Shown: in pieces, positions 6,359-14,022 of the stretch
Numbering within the stretch: position 1 is the first letter of the stretch
How the letters are laid out: each line of letters opens with the position of its first letter
Source of the DNA: Corynebacterium sp.
GTDB lineage: Bacteria; Actinomycetota; Actinomycetes; Mycobacteriales; Mycobacteriaceae
Assembly: GCA_030450335.1 (NCBI GenBank)
Contig: JAKDIS010000027.1
Span: 1 to 24,961 of the forward strand
Direction: 5' to 3'
DNA length: 24,961 bases
Made by a program: the position numbers and the translations under genes
Notes under the pieces: generated by a model
What the model saw: only the letters and a program-made list of their open reading frames with translations
Database searches by the model: none
Told to the model about the DNA's origin: nothing

Positions 6359-8230
6359 TCAGTAGCGCCGCGTCCGCACGGTCGGGGCGCAGGACGCCAC
6401 GGCGTGGGGGATCGCCTCGGCGATACGGCTCGCCGACGTCGGGGCGTGCCCCGCCGGGGTCCGGGCCGACAACTCGGCGGCCACGGCATGCAGCACCACC
6501 GCCTGGGGTGCCGGGAAAGCAGCCTTCCACCGGGGACGACGCCCGTCACCGTCGTCCGGCAACGAGGGACGTCCCTGCGCTGCCTTCGCTTCGTCACCGA
6601 ACATCGCCTCTCTCTCCGCGGCCAGGGCCCCGAGGATCCCGGAGAGCACGTCCCCGGAACCCGGGGTCGCCCCCCAGGACGATCCGGCGTCGATGCAGGA
6701 CACCGCCCTGCCGTCCGTGACCAGCGTGCGCCGGCCCTTGAGCAGCACCGCGCAGTTCAGCGCATCCGACAGCGCCACGACCGCGCCGATGCGGTCCTCG
6801 TCGGGGTCGGGGACCTCGGGGAACACCTCGGCCAGCCGGCGGAACTCTCCGGCGTGCGGGGTCAGCAGCGTGGCCGCCGGGGCCTCGTCGCGCAGGGCCC
6901 GCCCCTGCAGCGCGGTGCGCAGGTCCCCACGTCCGGCGAGCAGGGTGATCGCGTCGGCGTCGAGCACCAACGGTTCCGGGCGGCCGAGCAGTTCGGCTAG
7001 CTCACCGGCGGCGTCCTCCCCGGTGCCCCTTCCTGGTCCCGCCACCCAGGCCTGCACGCGGCCGGTGCGCGCCACGCCCGGCGACCACACGACCTCGGGG
7101 CAGGCCCGGACGACCTCCGCTGCGGCTGTCTGCGCTGCTTCTCCCCCGCCCAGCCCCACGTAACGCACCATCGAGCTGGTCGTGCGTACCGCCGCCGTCG
7201 TGGTGAGCACGCCCGCCCCCGGGTACACCGCCGAGCCGGCGCACACTCCGACCACCCCGCCGGAGTACTTGTCGTCGTCGGGGCCGGGCTCGTGCGCACC
7301 GTCGGCATGGGCGCGTCCGATCCCGTTAAGCAGCAGGGTTCCGGAGACGTCGTACTCCTCGTCCATGGGGCGTTCGCACCCCGGGGTCACCGCGCGCACG
7401 GTGGTCACCGACAGTCTGGCCCTGTCCCGCACGGTCCCGGACAACCCCGCGGAGATCGTCCGCTCCGGATCCAGGCCCGCGTCGGCGAGCAGCACCTGCC
7501 CGCAGTAGGCGCTCACCGCGTGCGCCCGGCGCAGCCCACCGAAGGTGACGGTCACGTCGGCGATGACGTGCGCCGGCACCCGGGTCCGCGTCAGCACCGT
7601 CAGTCCCGGCATGTTCCACTCCTCGGCACGGGGGTCCGGCGGGTCCTCCACGTCGACCATCGCCGGGGTGGCGCCGGTGTCCGCGGCGATCCCGGAGGGC
7701 ACGTCCACGGCGAGAACGGGCACGAACCAGGCCGTGGCGTAGGCGAACAGCACCGCCGGCCCCTGCGACAGACCGCCGTCCCCGCCGATGCCGAGCACCC
7801 CGTCGACGACCAGCCGGTGGTGCGAGGGACGGCGCCACACACTGTCCACCTCGACCACGGTGCCGCCGGCGGCGAGAAAGGCGTCCAACGCGGGTCGGTG
7901 CACCCGCCCGTCGCGTCCGAACAGGACGGCGTCCACCGACCATCCCTCGGCCGCCAGCTCCGCGGCGGCGTACAGGGCGTCGCCGCCGTTGCCGCCGCCA
8001 CCGGCGGCGACCAGGACCCGGTCGTCGGCGCTGAGCCGGTTGTCGCGGGCGAGCATCACCCGCGCGGCCTGCGCCACGGCCGACGCCGCCGAGCGCATCA
8101 GCGCGTCCGGCCCGTCCTGCGCCTCCAGGAGCGGACGCTCCGCGGCGCGGACCTCCCCGACGGTGAACACCTCACCCTGCAGACTGCCCGGGACCTCGTA
8201 GTTTCTCGGCGACGCTTCCTGCTGACTCAT
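6359..8230 (-). CDS. nnr: Bifunctional NAD(P)H-hydrate repair enzyme (epimerase + dehydratase)
   Basis: A 623-residue two-domain protein. The N-terminal YjeF_N domain (about 1-225, with GGGGNGGDALYAA and VLGIGGDGG) interconverts the R and S forms of damaged NAD(P)HX. The C-terminal ribokinase-like domain (about 290-623, with KYSGGVVGVCAGS, LLTPHAGEFRRLAEVF and ATPGSGDVLSGI) dehydrates S-NAD(P)HX using ADP. Length and order match the fused bacterial enzyme. It converges on lcpA with 13 bp between the genes. The ATG at 8230 follows TAGCGT by 6 nt; a GTG at 8236 in the same frame abuts that box and is less likely. No Shine-Dalgarno sequence is visible. Housekeeping role in the cytosol. Confidence 0.9.
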   Translation of the reverse strand: MSQQEASPRNYEVPGSLQGEVFTVGEVRAAERPLLEAQDGPDALMRSAASAVAQAARVMLARDNRLSADDRVLVAAGGGGNGGDALYAAAELAAEGWSVDAVLFGRDGRVHRPALDAFLAAGGTVVEVDSVWRRPSHHRLVVDGVLGIGGDGGLSQGPAVLFAYATAWFVPVLAVDVPSGIAADTGATPAMVDVEDPPDPRAEEWNMPGLTVLTRTRVPAHVIADVTVTFGGLRRAHAVSAYCGQVLLADAGLDPERTISAGLSGTVRDRARLSVTTVRAVTPGCERPMDEEYDVSGTLLLNGIGRAHADGAHEPGPDDDKYSGGVVGVCAGSAVYPGAGVLTTTAAVRTTSSMVRYVGLGGGEAAQTAAAEVVRACPEVVWSPGVARTGRVQAWVAGPGRGTGEDAAGELAELLGRPEPLVLDADAITLLAGRGDLRTALQGRALRDEAPAATLLTPHAGEFRRLAEVFPEVPDPDEDRIGAVVALSDALNCAVLLKGRRTLVTDGRAVSCIDAGSSWGATPGSGDVLSGILGALAAEREAMFGDEAKAAQGRPSLPDDGDGRRPRWKAAFPAPQAVVLHAVAAELSARTPAGHAPTSASRIAEAIPHAVASCAPTVRTRRY

Positions 8231-8236
8231 ACCCAC

Positions 8237-8256
8237 ACGCTACGGCCCGGTAATGT
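8237..8256. promoter_or_regulatory. Back-to-back leaderless -10 boxes for nnr and vanZ-like gene
   Basis: TAGCGT on the minus strand (8242-8237) lies 6 nt before the nnr ATG, and TAATGT on the plus strand (8251-8256) lies 8 nt before the ATG at 8265. Only 8 bp separates the boxes, so each -35 region must fall on the other gene's start region. Confidence 0.5.
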
Positions 8257-8264
8257 CTCTTCGC

Positions 8265-8849
8265 ATGGACACCACCGCCGTACCCTCCCCCGCCAAAGTG
8301 GAACCTGCCGTGCGCACGCCCTGGCGGACGTGGGTCTCGGTGACCCTGGTCGGGTACGCCGGGGTCATCCTGGCGCTCACCACGCTGAAGTCCTTCTACA
8401 CCATCGGGCTGCTGTGGAAGCCGGAGAACCAGCGGGTCCGCCAGCTGCGTCTCGTGCCCTTCGGCATCATCGAGGACTCCTCGACCACCTTCGGCTGGGT
8501 CTTCGACATCCTCGGCAACCTCGCCCTGTTCGTGCCGCTGGGCATGATGCTGATGGTCCTGTCCTGCCGGTGGAGGTGGACGGTGGGCATCGCCGCCCTG
8601 TTCAGCCTGGGCATCGAGGTCTCGCAGTACGTGTTCTCCCTGGGACGCTCGGACGTGACCGACCTGATCTGCAACACCGCCGGTGCCGCCCTCGGCGCCT
8701 GGATCGCCTGCTGGTTCGCCTCGCGTCCGGTGTGGTCGAAGAGGTGGCAGACCGTACTCACCGCGGCCGTGGGGCTGGCGGTGCTGGTCTTCGTGGTGCT
8801 GGTGATCCTGGGCCCGGCGCTCGGCGACCCGGACAAGGTCGTCGGGTGA
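8265..8849 (+). CDS. VanZ-family membrane protein
   Basis: A 194-residue protein with about five membrane helices (roughly 22-40, 80-97, 102-118, 134-147 and 158-180). The VanZ-like signature is clear: QLRLVPFGII, then DILGNLALFVPLG, then GIEVSQYVFSLGRSDVTDL and NTAGAALGAWI. VanZ in enterococci gives low-level teicoplanin resistance; for most actinobacterial homologues the role is unknown, and an envelope function is only inferred. The ATG at 8265 is preferred over the upstream ATG at 8253 because the upstream one lies inside the TAATGT box; the first residues are then MDTTAVPSP. The next gene starts 27 bp downstream with its own box. Confidence 0.85.
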   Translation: MDTTAVPSPAKVEPAVRTPWRTWVSVTLVGYAGVILALTTLKSFYTIGLLWKPENQRVRQLRLVPFGIIEDSSTTFGWVFDILGNLALFVPLGMMLMVLSCRWRWTVGIAALFSLGIEVSQYVFSLGRSDVTDLICNTAGAALGAWIACWFASRPVWSKRWQTVLTAAVGLAVLVFVVLVILGPALGDPDKVVG

Positions 8850-8863
8850 CCGGACGCTACCGC

Positions 8864-8869
8864 TAGTGT
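8864..8869 (+). promoter_or_regulatory. Candidate -10 box for the TIGR03089 gene
   Basis: TAGTGT, 7 nt before the ATG at 8877. No Shine-Dalgarno sequence is visible. Confidence 0.5.
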
Positions 8870-8876
8870 GGTCGCC

Positions 8877-9593
8877 ATGGATCTGCTGTCCCCCTTCCTC
8901 GCGACCGACCCCGCCTCCCCCCGCCTGACGACCTACACGGACGCCGGGCGCATGGAACTCTCCGCCGCCACCCTGGCCAACTGGGCCGCCAAGGGCGGCA
9001 ACCTCATGGCTGGTGAGCTGGGGCTGGGCCCCGGTGACGTGGTCGTGGTGGACGCACCGGCGGACTGGATGCCCGCCGCCATCGTCGTCGGCTGCTGGCG
9101 GGCCGGGGTCGCGGTGTGCTCACCGGACGCGCCCGCCGCGGCATCGGCGGCCGCGGTGGTGACCACGGACCCGGACGCGCATCCCGACACAGACGCCGAG
9201 ATCCTCCAGCTCTCCACCGACCCCTTCGGACGCGGCGTTGCCGAGGCCGGCGGGGACGTCGACTTCGGGGTCACGGACCTCTCCCCGGAGCTGCGGGTGC
9301 AGGGCGACCGCTACGCCGGTCCGGAGACCGGCGGTCGAGACGGCGCAGAGACCGTGCTGCTGCACGCCTCGGACGGTTCGGAGGTGACCGGGGCGCAGCT
9401 TCGTGAGCGCGCCGCGCAGCGCTTCGAGGCCGGCACCCGGGCGGTCACCGGCGCGTGGGCGGACACAGACGGCCTGGTCGACACCCTGCTCCCCCTGTTC
9501 GTCGGCGGCTCCGTGGTGGCCTCCACCGACGACGCCGCCGAGCGGCTGCGTCACCTCGCCGAAACCGAGCGCGGCACCGTCACTCCGCGGTGA
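8877..9593 (+). CDS. TIGR03089 family protein (truncated acyl-adenylate-like fold)
   Basis: A 238-residue protein of the actinobacterial TIGR03089 type, the family I associate with Rv3268 beside the mycobacterial LCP gene cpsA. The N-terminal part resembles the first lobe of AMP-binding enzymes (LTTYTDAGRMELSAATLANW, then GPGDVVVVDAPADWMPAAIVVGCWRAGVAVC). The phosphate-binding loop and C-terminal lobe of real acyl-CoA synthetases are missing, so it is unlikely to be a full ligase. The function is unknown. The ATG at 8877 is chosen over the GTG at 8868, which touches the -10 box. Its 3' end overlaps the convergent gene by 14 bp. Confidence 0.8.
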   Translation: MDLLSPFLATDPASPRLTTYTDAGRMELSAATLANWAAKGGNLMAGELGLGPGDVVVVDAPADWMPAAIVVGCWRAGVAVCSPDAPAAASAAAVVTTDPDAHPDTDAEILQLSTDPFGRGVAEAGGDVDFGVTDLSPELRVQGDRYAGPETGGRDGAETVLLHASDGSEVTGAQLRERAAQRFEAGTRAVTGAWADTDGLVDTLLPLFVGGSVVASTDDAAERLRHLAETERGTVTPR

Positions 9594-10056
9594 TGACGCG
9601 GGTGACCAGGTCGCGTGCCTGGTCGAGCGCCTCGTCCTGGTCGCCCAGGAGGAACCCCTGGACCATGTAGGGGGCCATGTACTCGCCGGTCTCCAGGGCG
9701 AAGTGCAGGGTGAGGTTCAGTTGGTCGCCCTCCCCGGCGCCTTCGCCCTCCGCCGGCTCCGGGGTGCGCACGATGGTGTAGACCAGCAGGTCACCGGACG
9801 GGGTCTCCCCGGCGTCGACGTCGACGAGTTCGGCGTCCGCCTCCTCCAGCGCCGGGCGGATCCCCGAGATCACGTCGTCGCGGTCGACCGGCATCATCTG
9901 CCCGTCGAGCGGGGCGAGGGTCACCGCGGCGAAGCTCGACGCCGTGCGGTACCCGAAGGCCACCGTGCCCGGCGCGTCCTCCGGCACGGTGTCCAGTCCC
10001 TGCCAGTGCTCCGGAAGGGTCAGTGTGCGGCCGGTGTCCCCGATGCTGATCTCCAT
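9580..10056 (-). CDS. Conserved-looking protein of unknown function
   Basis: A 158-residue soluble protein that I do not recognise. It has no signal peptide, membrane helix or cysteine, and it is acidic. The pattern is an antiparallel-strand type (MEISIGDTGRTLTLPEHW at the start; LNLTLHFALETGEYMAPYMV later), with alternating hydrophobics that could suit a small beta-rich binding fold. It starts 10 bp after the ABC permease stop on the same strand, so it may be the last gene of the kinase-regulator-ABC unit. TAGCGT lies 7 nt before its ATG at 10056, so it could also be transcribed separately. The start ATG is chosen over the GTG at 10065, which overlaps that box. The 3' end overlaps the TIGR03089 gene by 14 bp. 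Confidence 0.7.
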   Translation of the reverse strand: MEISIGDTGRTLTLPEHWQGLDTVPEDAPGTVAFGYRTASSFAAVTLAPLDGQMMPVDRDDVISGIRPALEEADAELVDVDAGETPSGDLLVYTIVRTPEPAEGEGAGEGDQLNLTLHFALETGEYMAPYMVQGFLLGDQDEALDQARDLVTRVITAE

Positions 10057-10063
10057 GGGGCAC

Positions 10064-10069
10064 ACGCTA
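10064..10069 (-). promoter_or_regulatory. Candidate -10 box for the 158-residue unknown gene
   Basis: TAGCGT on the minus strand, 7 nt before the ATG at 10056; it overlaps the last codons of the ABC permease gene. Confidence 0.5.
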
Positions 10070-10819
10070 CCGGACGTCGGTGCGCGCGTTGCGCCACAGT
10101 CCGAGACCGGTCATGACAACGACCCAGCCCACGAGGATCACGTAGCAGCCGACGGTGCTCACCCCCAGATCGTAGGGGTCGGCGCCGTAGGCCAGCTGTC
10201 CCTGACGCAGTCCCGGGGCCAGGGCGGCGACCGGACGCAGCCACTCGTAGTATGCCGTGCCCATGGCGATCATGCCCTCGATGACCATCAGCCAGACGAT
10301 CGGCAGCGCGACCGCACCGACCTGGCTGCGGATCACCGCGGCCAGACCCACGGACACGGCGGCGAAGACGACGCTGCCCAGCAGGCTCGCACCGAACTGC
10401 GCGACGCCGGTGCCGAGCTCCGCAGTCCCGCCGAACGCGAGCCCCGCCACCAGGGCCAGCGCCGTACCCACCAGGTAGGTCACGGCGGTGAACACCATCG
10501 TGACGACCACCTTCGCCAGGATCCAGAGGGAGCGGTCGGACTGGGTGAGGAACGCCTGGGCGTGCATGTTGTTGCGGATGTCGCCGGCGGTGGTCGCGGC
10601 GGCGAAGATGATCGCCACGATCTGGAAGATCATCGCGCCGGCGGAGAGCAACGCCCAGTCCACGACCTGGTCGGGGGCGTCGGCGAAGATCATGAACAGG
10701 GCGACCGGGGCGGACAGCGAGCCGACCATCAGGATCGTGTAGACCACCGACGAGCGCATGCTCAGGACCTTGGTGGTCTCCGAGCGCAGGGCGTTGAGCA
10801 ATGAGGTTGGTGTTGGCAT
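10067..10819 (-). CDS. ABC-2 type transporter permease
   Basis: A 250-residue permease with about six membrane helices. The N-terminus (LLNALRSETTKVLSMRSSVVYTILMVGSL begins the fold; the core is SETTKVLSMRS) is typical of ABC-2 exporter permeases that pair with a separate ATPase. Other helices include ALLSAGAMIFQIVAIIFAAA and VGCYVILVGWVVVMTGLGLW. It follows the ATPase gene by 6 bp, with AAGGA about 11 nt before the ATG, so the pair is surely co-transcribed. The substrate is unknown; such pairs under a LuxR-type two-component system often export or protect against peptides or lipids (inference). Confidence 0.85.
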   Translation of the reverse strand: MPTPTSLLNALRSETTKVLSMRSSVVYTILMVGSLSAPVALFMIFADAPDQVVDWALLSAGAMIFQIVAIIFAAATTAGDIRNNMHAQAFLTQSDRSLWILAKVVVTMVFTAVTYLVGTALALVAGLAFGGTAELGTGVAQFGASLLGSVVFAAVSVGLAAVIRSQVGAVALPIVWLMVIEGMIAMGTAYYEWLRPVAALAPGLRQGQLAYGADPYDLGVSTVGCYVILVGWVVVMTGLGLWRNARTDVR

Positions 10820-10825
10820 GTCTGT

Positions 10826-11767
10826 CTAGTTCCTTCCGGTCCGGTATTCCTGGGCCCCGGACGTCGCCTCGAGGAAGCGGGCCTCCAGGTTGTCGTGCTC
10901 CACACCCAGTGCGGTGACCGGGATGCCGTTGGTGAGTGCGGTCTCCGCGACGGCGCGACGTACCGTCGCGTCCTTCGCACCGTCGGGGACGGCGACGGTC
11001 AGGACGACGTCCTGCGCGCCCGTTCCCGCCCCGGCCTCGAAACCAGCGCTGCGCAGCGCCTCCGCCAGGACCGTCGCGGAGCGCGCGTCCACGGTCTCGA
11101 CCGACACGCGGCTGCCGCCGGCGAGGAACTCCTCCATGGAGTACTCGCCGATCAGCTCGCCGCGGCCGATGACCACCAGCCGGTCGGCGGTGAGCTGCAT
11201 CTCCGAGAGCAGGTGCGAGGACACCAGCACCGAGCGTCCCTCCGCGGCCAGCGCGCGGATGGTGTGGCGCATCCAGCTCACGCCCTCCGGGTCGAGGCCG
11301 TTGACCGGCTCGTCCAGGATCAGGTGTGCCGGGTCACCGAGCAGTGCGCCGGCCAGGCCGAGGCGCTGCTTCATGCCGAGCGAGTAGCCGCCGACCTTCT
11401 TGCCGCCCACCGCGGACAGGCCCACCAGCTCCAGGCAGGCCTCCACCCGGGAGTCGGGGATGCCCGCACCGCGGGCCAGGACGCGCAGGTGCGAGCGTCC
11501 GCTGCGCGCGGGGGTGAACCAGGACGCCTCCAGCAGCGCGCCGGCCACCGACGGCTTGTCGGCGACCTTCGCGAACGGTTCCCCGTCGAACAGTGCCTGA
11601 CCTGCGGTGGGACTGTCCAGCCCCAGCATGCAGCGCATCGACGTCGACTTCCCCGACCCGTTGGGCCCCAGGAAACCGGTGACCGCGGCGTCCGGGACAG
11701 TGAACGTCAGGTCCTTCACGGCGTCCTGCCGTCCGTACCTCTTCGTCAAACCTTCTACTGTGATCAT
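10826..11767 (-). CDS. ABC transporter ATP-binding protein (exporter type)
   Basis: A 313-residue ATPase with Walker A GPNGSGKST (34-42), signature YSLGMKQRLGLAGALLGDP, Walker B HLILDEPVNGLDPEG and an H-loop region (VLVSSHLLSEM). The C-terminal 80 residues form the extra domain of the CcmA/DrrA/BcrA class. It drives the neighbouring permease. I start it at the ATG at 11767 (MITVEGLTKRYG), which fits the family and has AGGAGG 13 nt upstream. An in-frame ATG at 11803 with a TACCGT box 6 nt upstream is a real alternative and would add 12 residues. A 91-bp gap separates it from the response regulator gene. Confidence 0.87.
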   Translation of the reverse strand: MITVEGLTKRYGRQDAVKDLTFTVPDAAVTGFLGPNGSGKSTSMRCMLGLDSPTAGQALFDGEPFAKVADKPSVAGALLEASWFTPARSGRSHLRVLARGAGIPDSRVEACLELVGLSAVGGKKVGGYSLGMKQRLGLAGALLGDPAHLILDEPVNGLDPEGVSWMRHTIRALAAEGRSVLVSSHLLSEMQLTADRLVVIGRGELIGEYSMEEFLAGGSRVSVETVDARSATVLAEALRSAGFEAGAGTGAQDVVLTVAVPDGAKDATVRRAVAETALTNGIPVTALGVEHDNLEARFLEATSGAQEYRTGRN

Positions 11768-11858
11768 GGCTGACAGTCTGCCTCCTGCGACCGTCGTTCG
11801 CATCGTGCCACGGTATGAGATCCGCCCCCGTGCCGGTCCTCCAGCTCAGTCCTCCGGC

Positions 11859-12596
11859 TCAGTCCTCCAGCACGCGCACCGGGTCTACCAGCCCGTTGCT
11901 GAAGGCGAAGAGCACGGCGTGGACCCGGTCGCGCGAGTCCGTCTTCGCCAGGATCCGCCCCACGTGCGTCTTCACCGTGGGCAGGGAGACGAACAGCCGC
12001 CGGGCGATCTCGGGGTTGGAGTAGCCGCGGGCCACCAGCACGAGGATCTCGAGTTCACGCGGAGTCAGGGGGTCCGGAAGGTCCAGGGCCGCGGCGGCCG
12101 CGGCGACGTCCAACGGGGCGGTCTCGGGGTTCGTTTCGGGGGCCGCCCCTCCCCTGACCTGGCGCAACAGCCGCGCCGTCGCCTTCGGCGAGATCACCGC
12201 CTCCGCCTCCCCCACCGTGCGCACGGCGTCGATGAGCTCCTCCGGGTCGGCGTCCTTCAGCAGGAAGCCGCTGGCGCCGGCGGTGATCGAGCCCATCACG
12301 TACTCGTCGTTGTCGAAGGTGGTCAGCACCACCACCCTGGTCGGCTCACCGGAGGGGCCCGCGACCCCGGCGTCCACGATCTGCTTCGTCGCGGCGATGC
12401 CGTCGAGCTCGGGCATCTGCACGTCCATGAGGATCATGTCCACCGGCTGCCGCGTGGCGAGACGGACCGCCTCGGCCCCGTCGACCGCCTGCCAGAGCAC
12501 ACTGATGTCCGGCTGCGAGTCCAGCACCATGCCGAACCCCGCGCGCACCAGCTGCTGGTCGTCGGCCAGTCCGACGGTGATCGTGTGTTCGCTCAT
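11859..12596 (-). CDS. Two-component response regulator, NarL/LuxR type
   Basis: A 245-residue regulator. The receiver domain (about 5-125) has the acidic pair D12/D13, phospho-acceptor D58 in LMDVQMPELDG, T92 and K114. The C-terminal LuxR helix-turn-helix (about 180-240) reads LTPRELEILVLVARGYSNPE, then RRLFVSLPTVKTHV. An Ala/Pro-rich linker joins them. The start at ATG 12596 is chosen because the receiver begins there, with GGGAGA and AGGAG just upstream. It lies 53 bp after the kinase gene and should be its partner. The likely target is the adjacent ABC exporter operon (inference from order). Confidence 0.9.
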   Translation of the reverse strand: MSEHTITVGLADDQQLVRAGFGMVLDSQPDISVLWQAVDGAEAVRLATRQPVDMILMDVQMPELDGIAATKQIVDAGVAGPSGEPTRVVVLTTFDNDEYVMGSITAGASGFLLKDADPEELIDAVRTVGEAEAVISPKATARLLRQVRGGAAPETNPETAPLDVAAAAAALDLPDPLTPRELEILVLVARGYSNPEIARRLFVSLPTVKTHVGRILAKTDSRDRVHAVLFAFSNGLVDPVRVLED

Positions 12597-12649
12597 GCTC
12601 TCCCGTGCTCCTCGTACCTCATACCTTGTGCCCCTGGTGGACAGTGCGC

Positions 12650-13960
12650 TCAGATGCCGAGCACCACGTCGACCCGCCAACCGCCGACGTACGTCGCCGA
12701 CGCACCCCATTCTGCCGTGCCCCCGTGGATCCTGGCACGTTCACGCAACCCGACCAGCCCCTGCCCGTCGGACCCGCCACCGTCGATGAGCCCGGTCCCC
12801 GGCGCGTTGTCCACGGTGAGGTGGATCTTGCCCGGCACGTTCCAGTCCACGAGCACCCGGGCGCGGGTCGGCCCGGCGTGCTTGAGGATGTTGGTCAGGC
12901 ACTCCTGCACGGTGCGGTACACCGTGAGACCCGTGGCGACGTCCACGTCGACGGGCACGCCGAGGACCTCGTAGTCCACGGTGAGGCCGGAGCGGCGCGC
13001 GTCGTCCACCAGGCCCGGCACCCCTGCCACCCCGGGCGGGGCGGTGGTGTCCCGGGTGGTGTCGCCGGCGCTCCCGGCACCGACACCTGCGCCACCGTCA
13101 CTGCGCAGGACGCTGAGCAGCTGGCGCATCTGCGCCAGCGCGTCGCGTCCGGTGGCGCTGATCGTGTCGAGCGCCTCGATGGCCTTGGCCGGGTCCTGAC
13201 GTCCGGCGTAGCGCCCGCCGTCCGCCTGCGCGATGACGGCGGTGAGCGAATGGGCGACGATGTCGTGCATCTCCCGGGCGATACGCGTGCGCTCGGTGAC
13301 GGCGGCGAGCTCCGCCCGCGCGGCGAGTGACTCCATGCGCTGGTACTGGCGACGCGTGGTCAAGCCCAGCTGCCAGAACAGGCCGATCGAGATCACCGCG
13401 AGCAGGGCCAGCACCACACACATCACCAGGAGCTGGACCAGCGGCGGACTGTACTGCTCCACCGCGGGGTCGACGGTGGCCGCCGACGCGCCCCATGCCT
13501 TGCCGAGGCCGGACACCACACTGACGACCACCACGGCGACGACCGAGCCTGCGACGAGGAACACCAGCCACATGCGTCGGCGGCGCCGGACGAACGCGGA
13601 GACGAACCAGGCCTCGTAGCAGACCACGAGGTAGGCCAGGAGGTAGATGCCGGAGAGGCTGACACCCGCGGCGAGCAGCCCCACGGCGACCATGGCCAGC
13701 CCCAGCTCCGCACGCCACCGCTGCACCAGCAGCCCGACGAACACCAGGGTGTAGCCGACCACGAGTATCCAGGCCGGCACCGGACTGCCGAAGGAGAAGG
13801 CGTTGCCCGCGTCCAATGCGCCGAACAGGAAGAACACGGCCGACTGGATGACGAGTTGGAGCCACAGGCCCCGGTCGCGCCAGAACGGCCCCCGCTGGGC
13901 CTGCGGGGCTCTCGGCGCCCGGGGGCGGGTTGTCACGGCGACTTCCGGCTGTTCCATCAC
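12650..13960 (-). CDS. Sensor histidine kinase, HisKA_3 (DesK/NarX-like) type
   Basis: A 436-residue membrane kinase. About five or six helices occupy residues 30-200, with very short extracytoplasmic loops, so it probably senses within the membrane like LiaS/DesK kinases. The dimerisation helix carries the phospho-acceptor in REMHDIVAHSLT (H232). A Gly/Thr-rich insert (about 290-315) precedes the HATPase_c domain, with TVQECLTNILKHAG (N box), VDNAPGTGL and GQGLVGLRERA. The start is a GTG at 13960, 8 nt after TAGGAT, or the ATG immediately following at 13957. It is the first gene of the minus-strand unit and diverges from the importer ATPase with 62 bp between them. Confidence 0.88.
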   Translation of the reverse strand: MMEQPEVAVTTRPRAPRAPQAQRGPFWRDRGLWLQLVIQSAVFFLFGALDAGNAFSFGSPVPAWILVVGYTLVFVGLLVQRWRAELGLAMVAVGLLAAGVSLSGIYLLAYLVVCYEAWFVSAFVRRRRRMWLVFLVAGSVVAVVVVSVVSGLGKAWGASAATVDPAVEQYSPPLVQLLVMCVVLALLAVISIGLFWQLGLTTRRQYQRMESLAARAELAAVTERTRIAREMHDIVAHSLTAVIAQADGGRYAGRQDPAKAIEALDTISATGRDALAQMRQLLSVLRSDGGAGVGAGSAGDTTRDTTAPPGVAGVPGLVDDARRSGLTVDYEVLGVPVDVDVATGLTVYRTVQECLTNILKHAGPTRARVLVDWNVPGKIHLTVDNAPGTGLIDGGGSDGQGLVGLRERARIHGGTAEWGASATYVGGWRVDVVLGI

Positions 13961-13968
13961 GCTCTCAG

Positions 13969-14014
13969 ATCCTACGGCAGTCCCCACCTGCGACGGATCG
14001 TCCTGCGGTATGAT
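13969..14014. promoter_or_regulatory. Divergent leaderless promoters: kinase unit and trehalose importer
   Basis: TAGGAT on the minus strand (13974-13969) lies 8 nt before the kinase GTG, and TATGAT on the plus strand (14009-14014) lies 8 nt before the tusK ATG. Only 34 bp separates the boxes, so both -35 regions share the same DNA and a single bound regulator could affect both. Confidence 0.55.
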
Positions 14015-14022
14015 TCCCCACC

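Noticed and set aside
6340..6365. Hairpin at the lcpA/nnr convergent stops as a terminator
   Set aside because: The stem is short (CGCC/GGCG with a CTGA/TCAG extension and a bulge) and there is no T-tract; it cannot be told from chance in GC-rich DNA.
4270..6597. A 775-codon open frame on the minus strand opposite lcpA
   Set aside because: Its product is a low-complexity Val/Gly/Asp-rich string mirroring the lcpA codons; in high-GC genes the antisense frame is often open. The lcpA product has clear domains.
9580..9610. Palindrome-like sequence at the TIGR03089/unknown gene overlap as a terminator
   Set aside because: Pairing is imperfect and lies within both coding ends; no T-tract.
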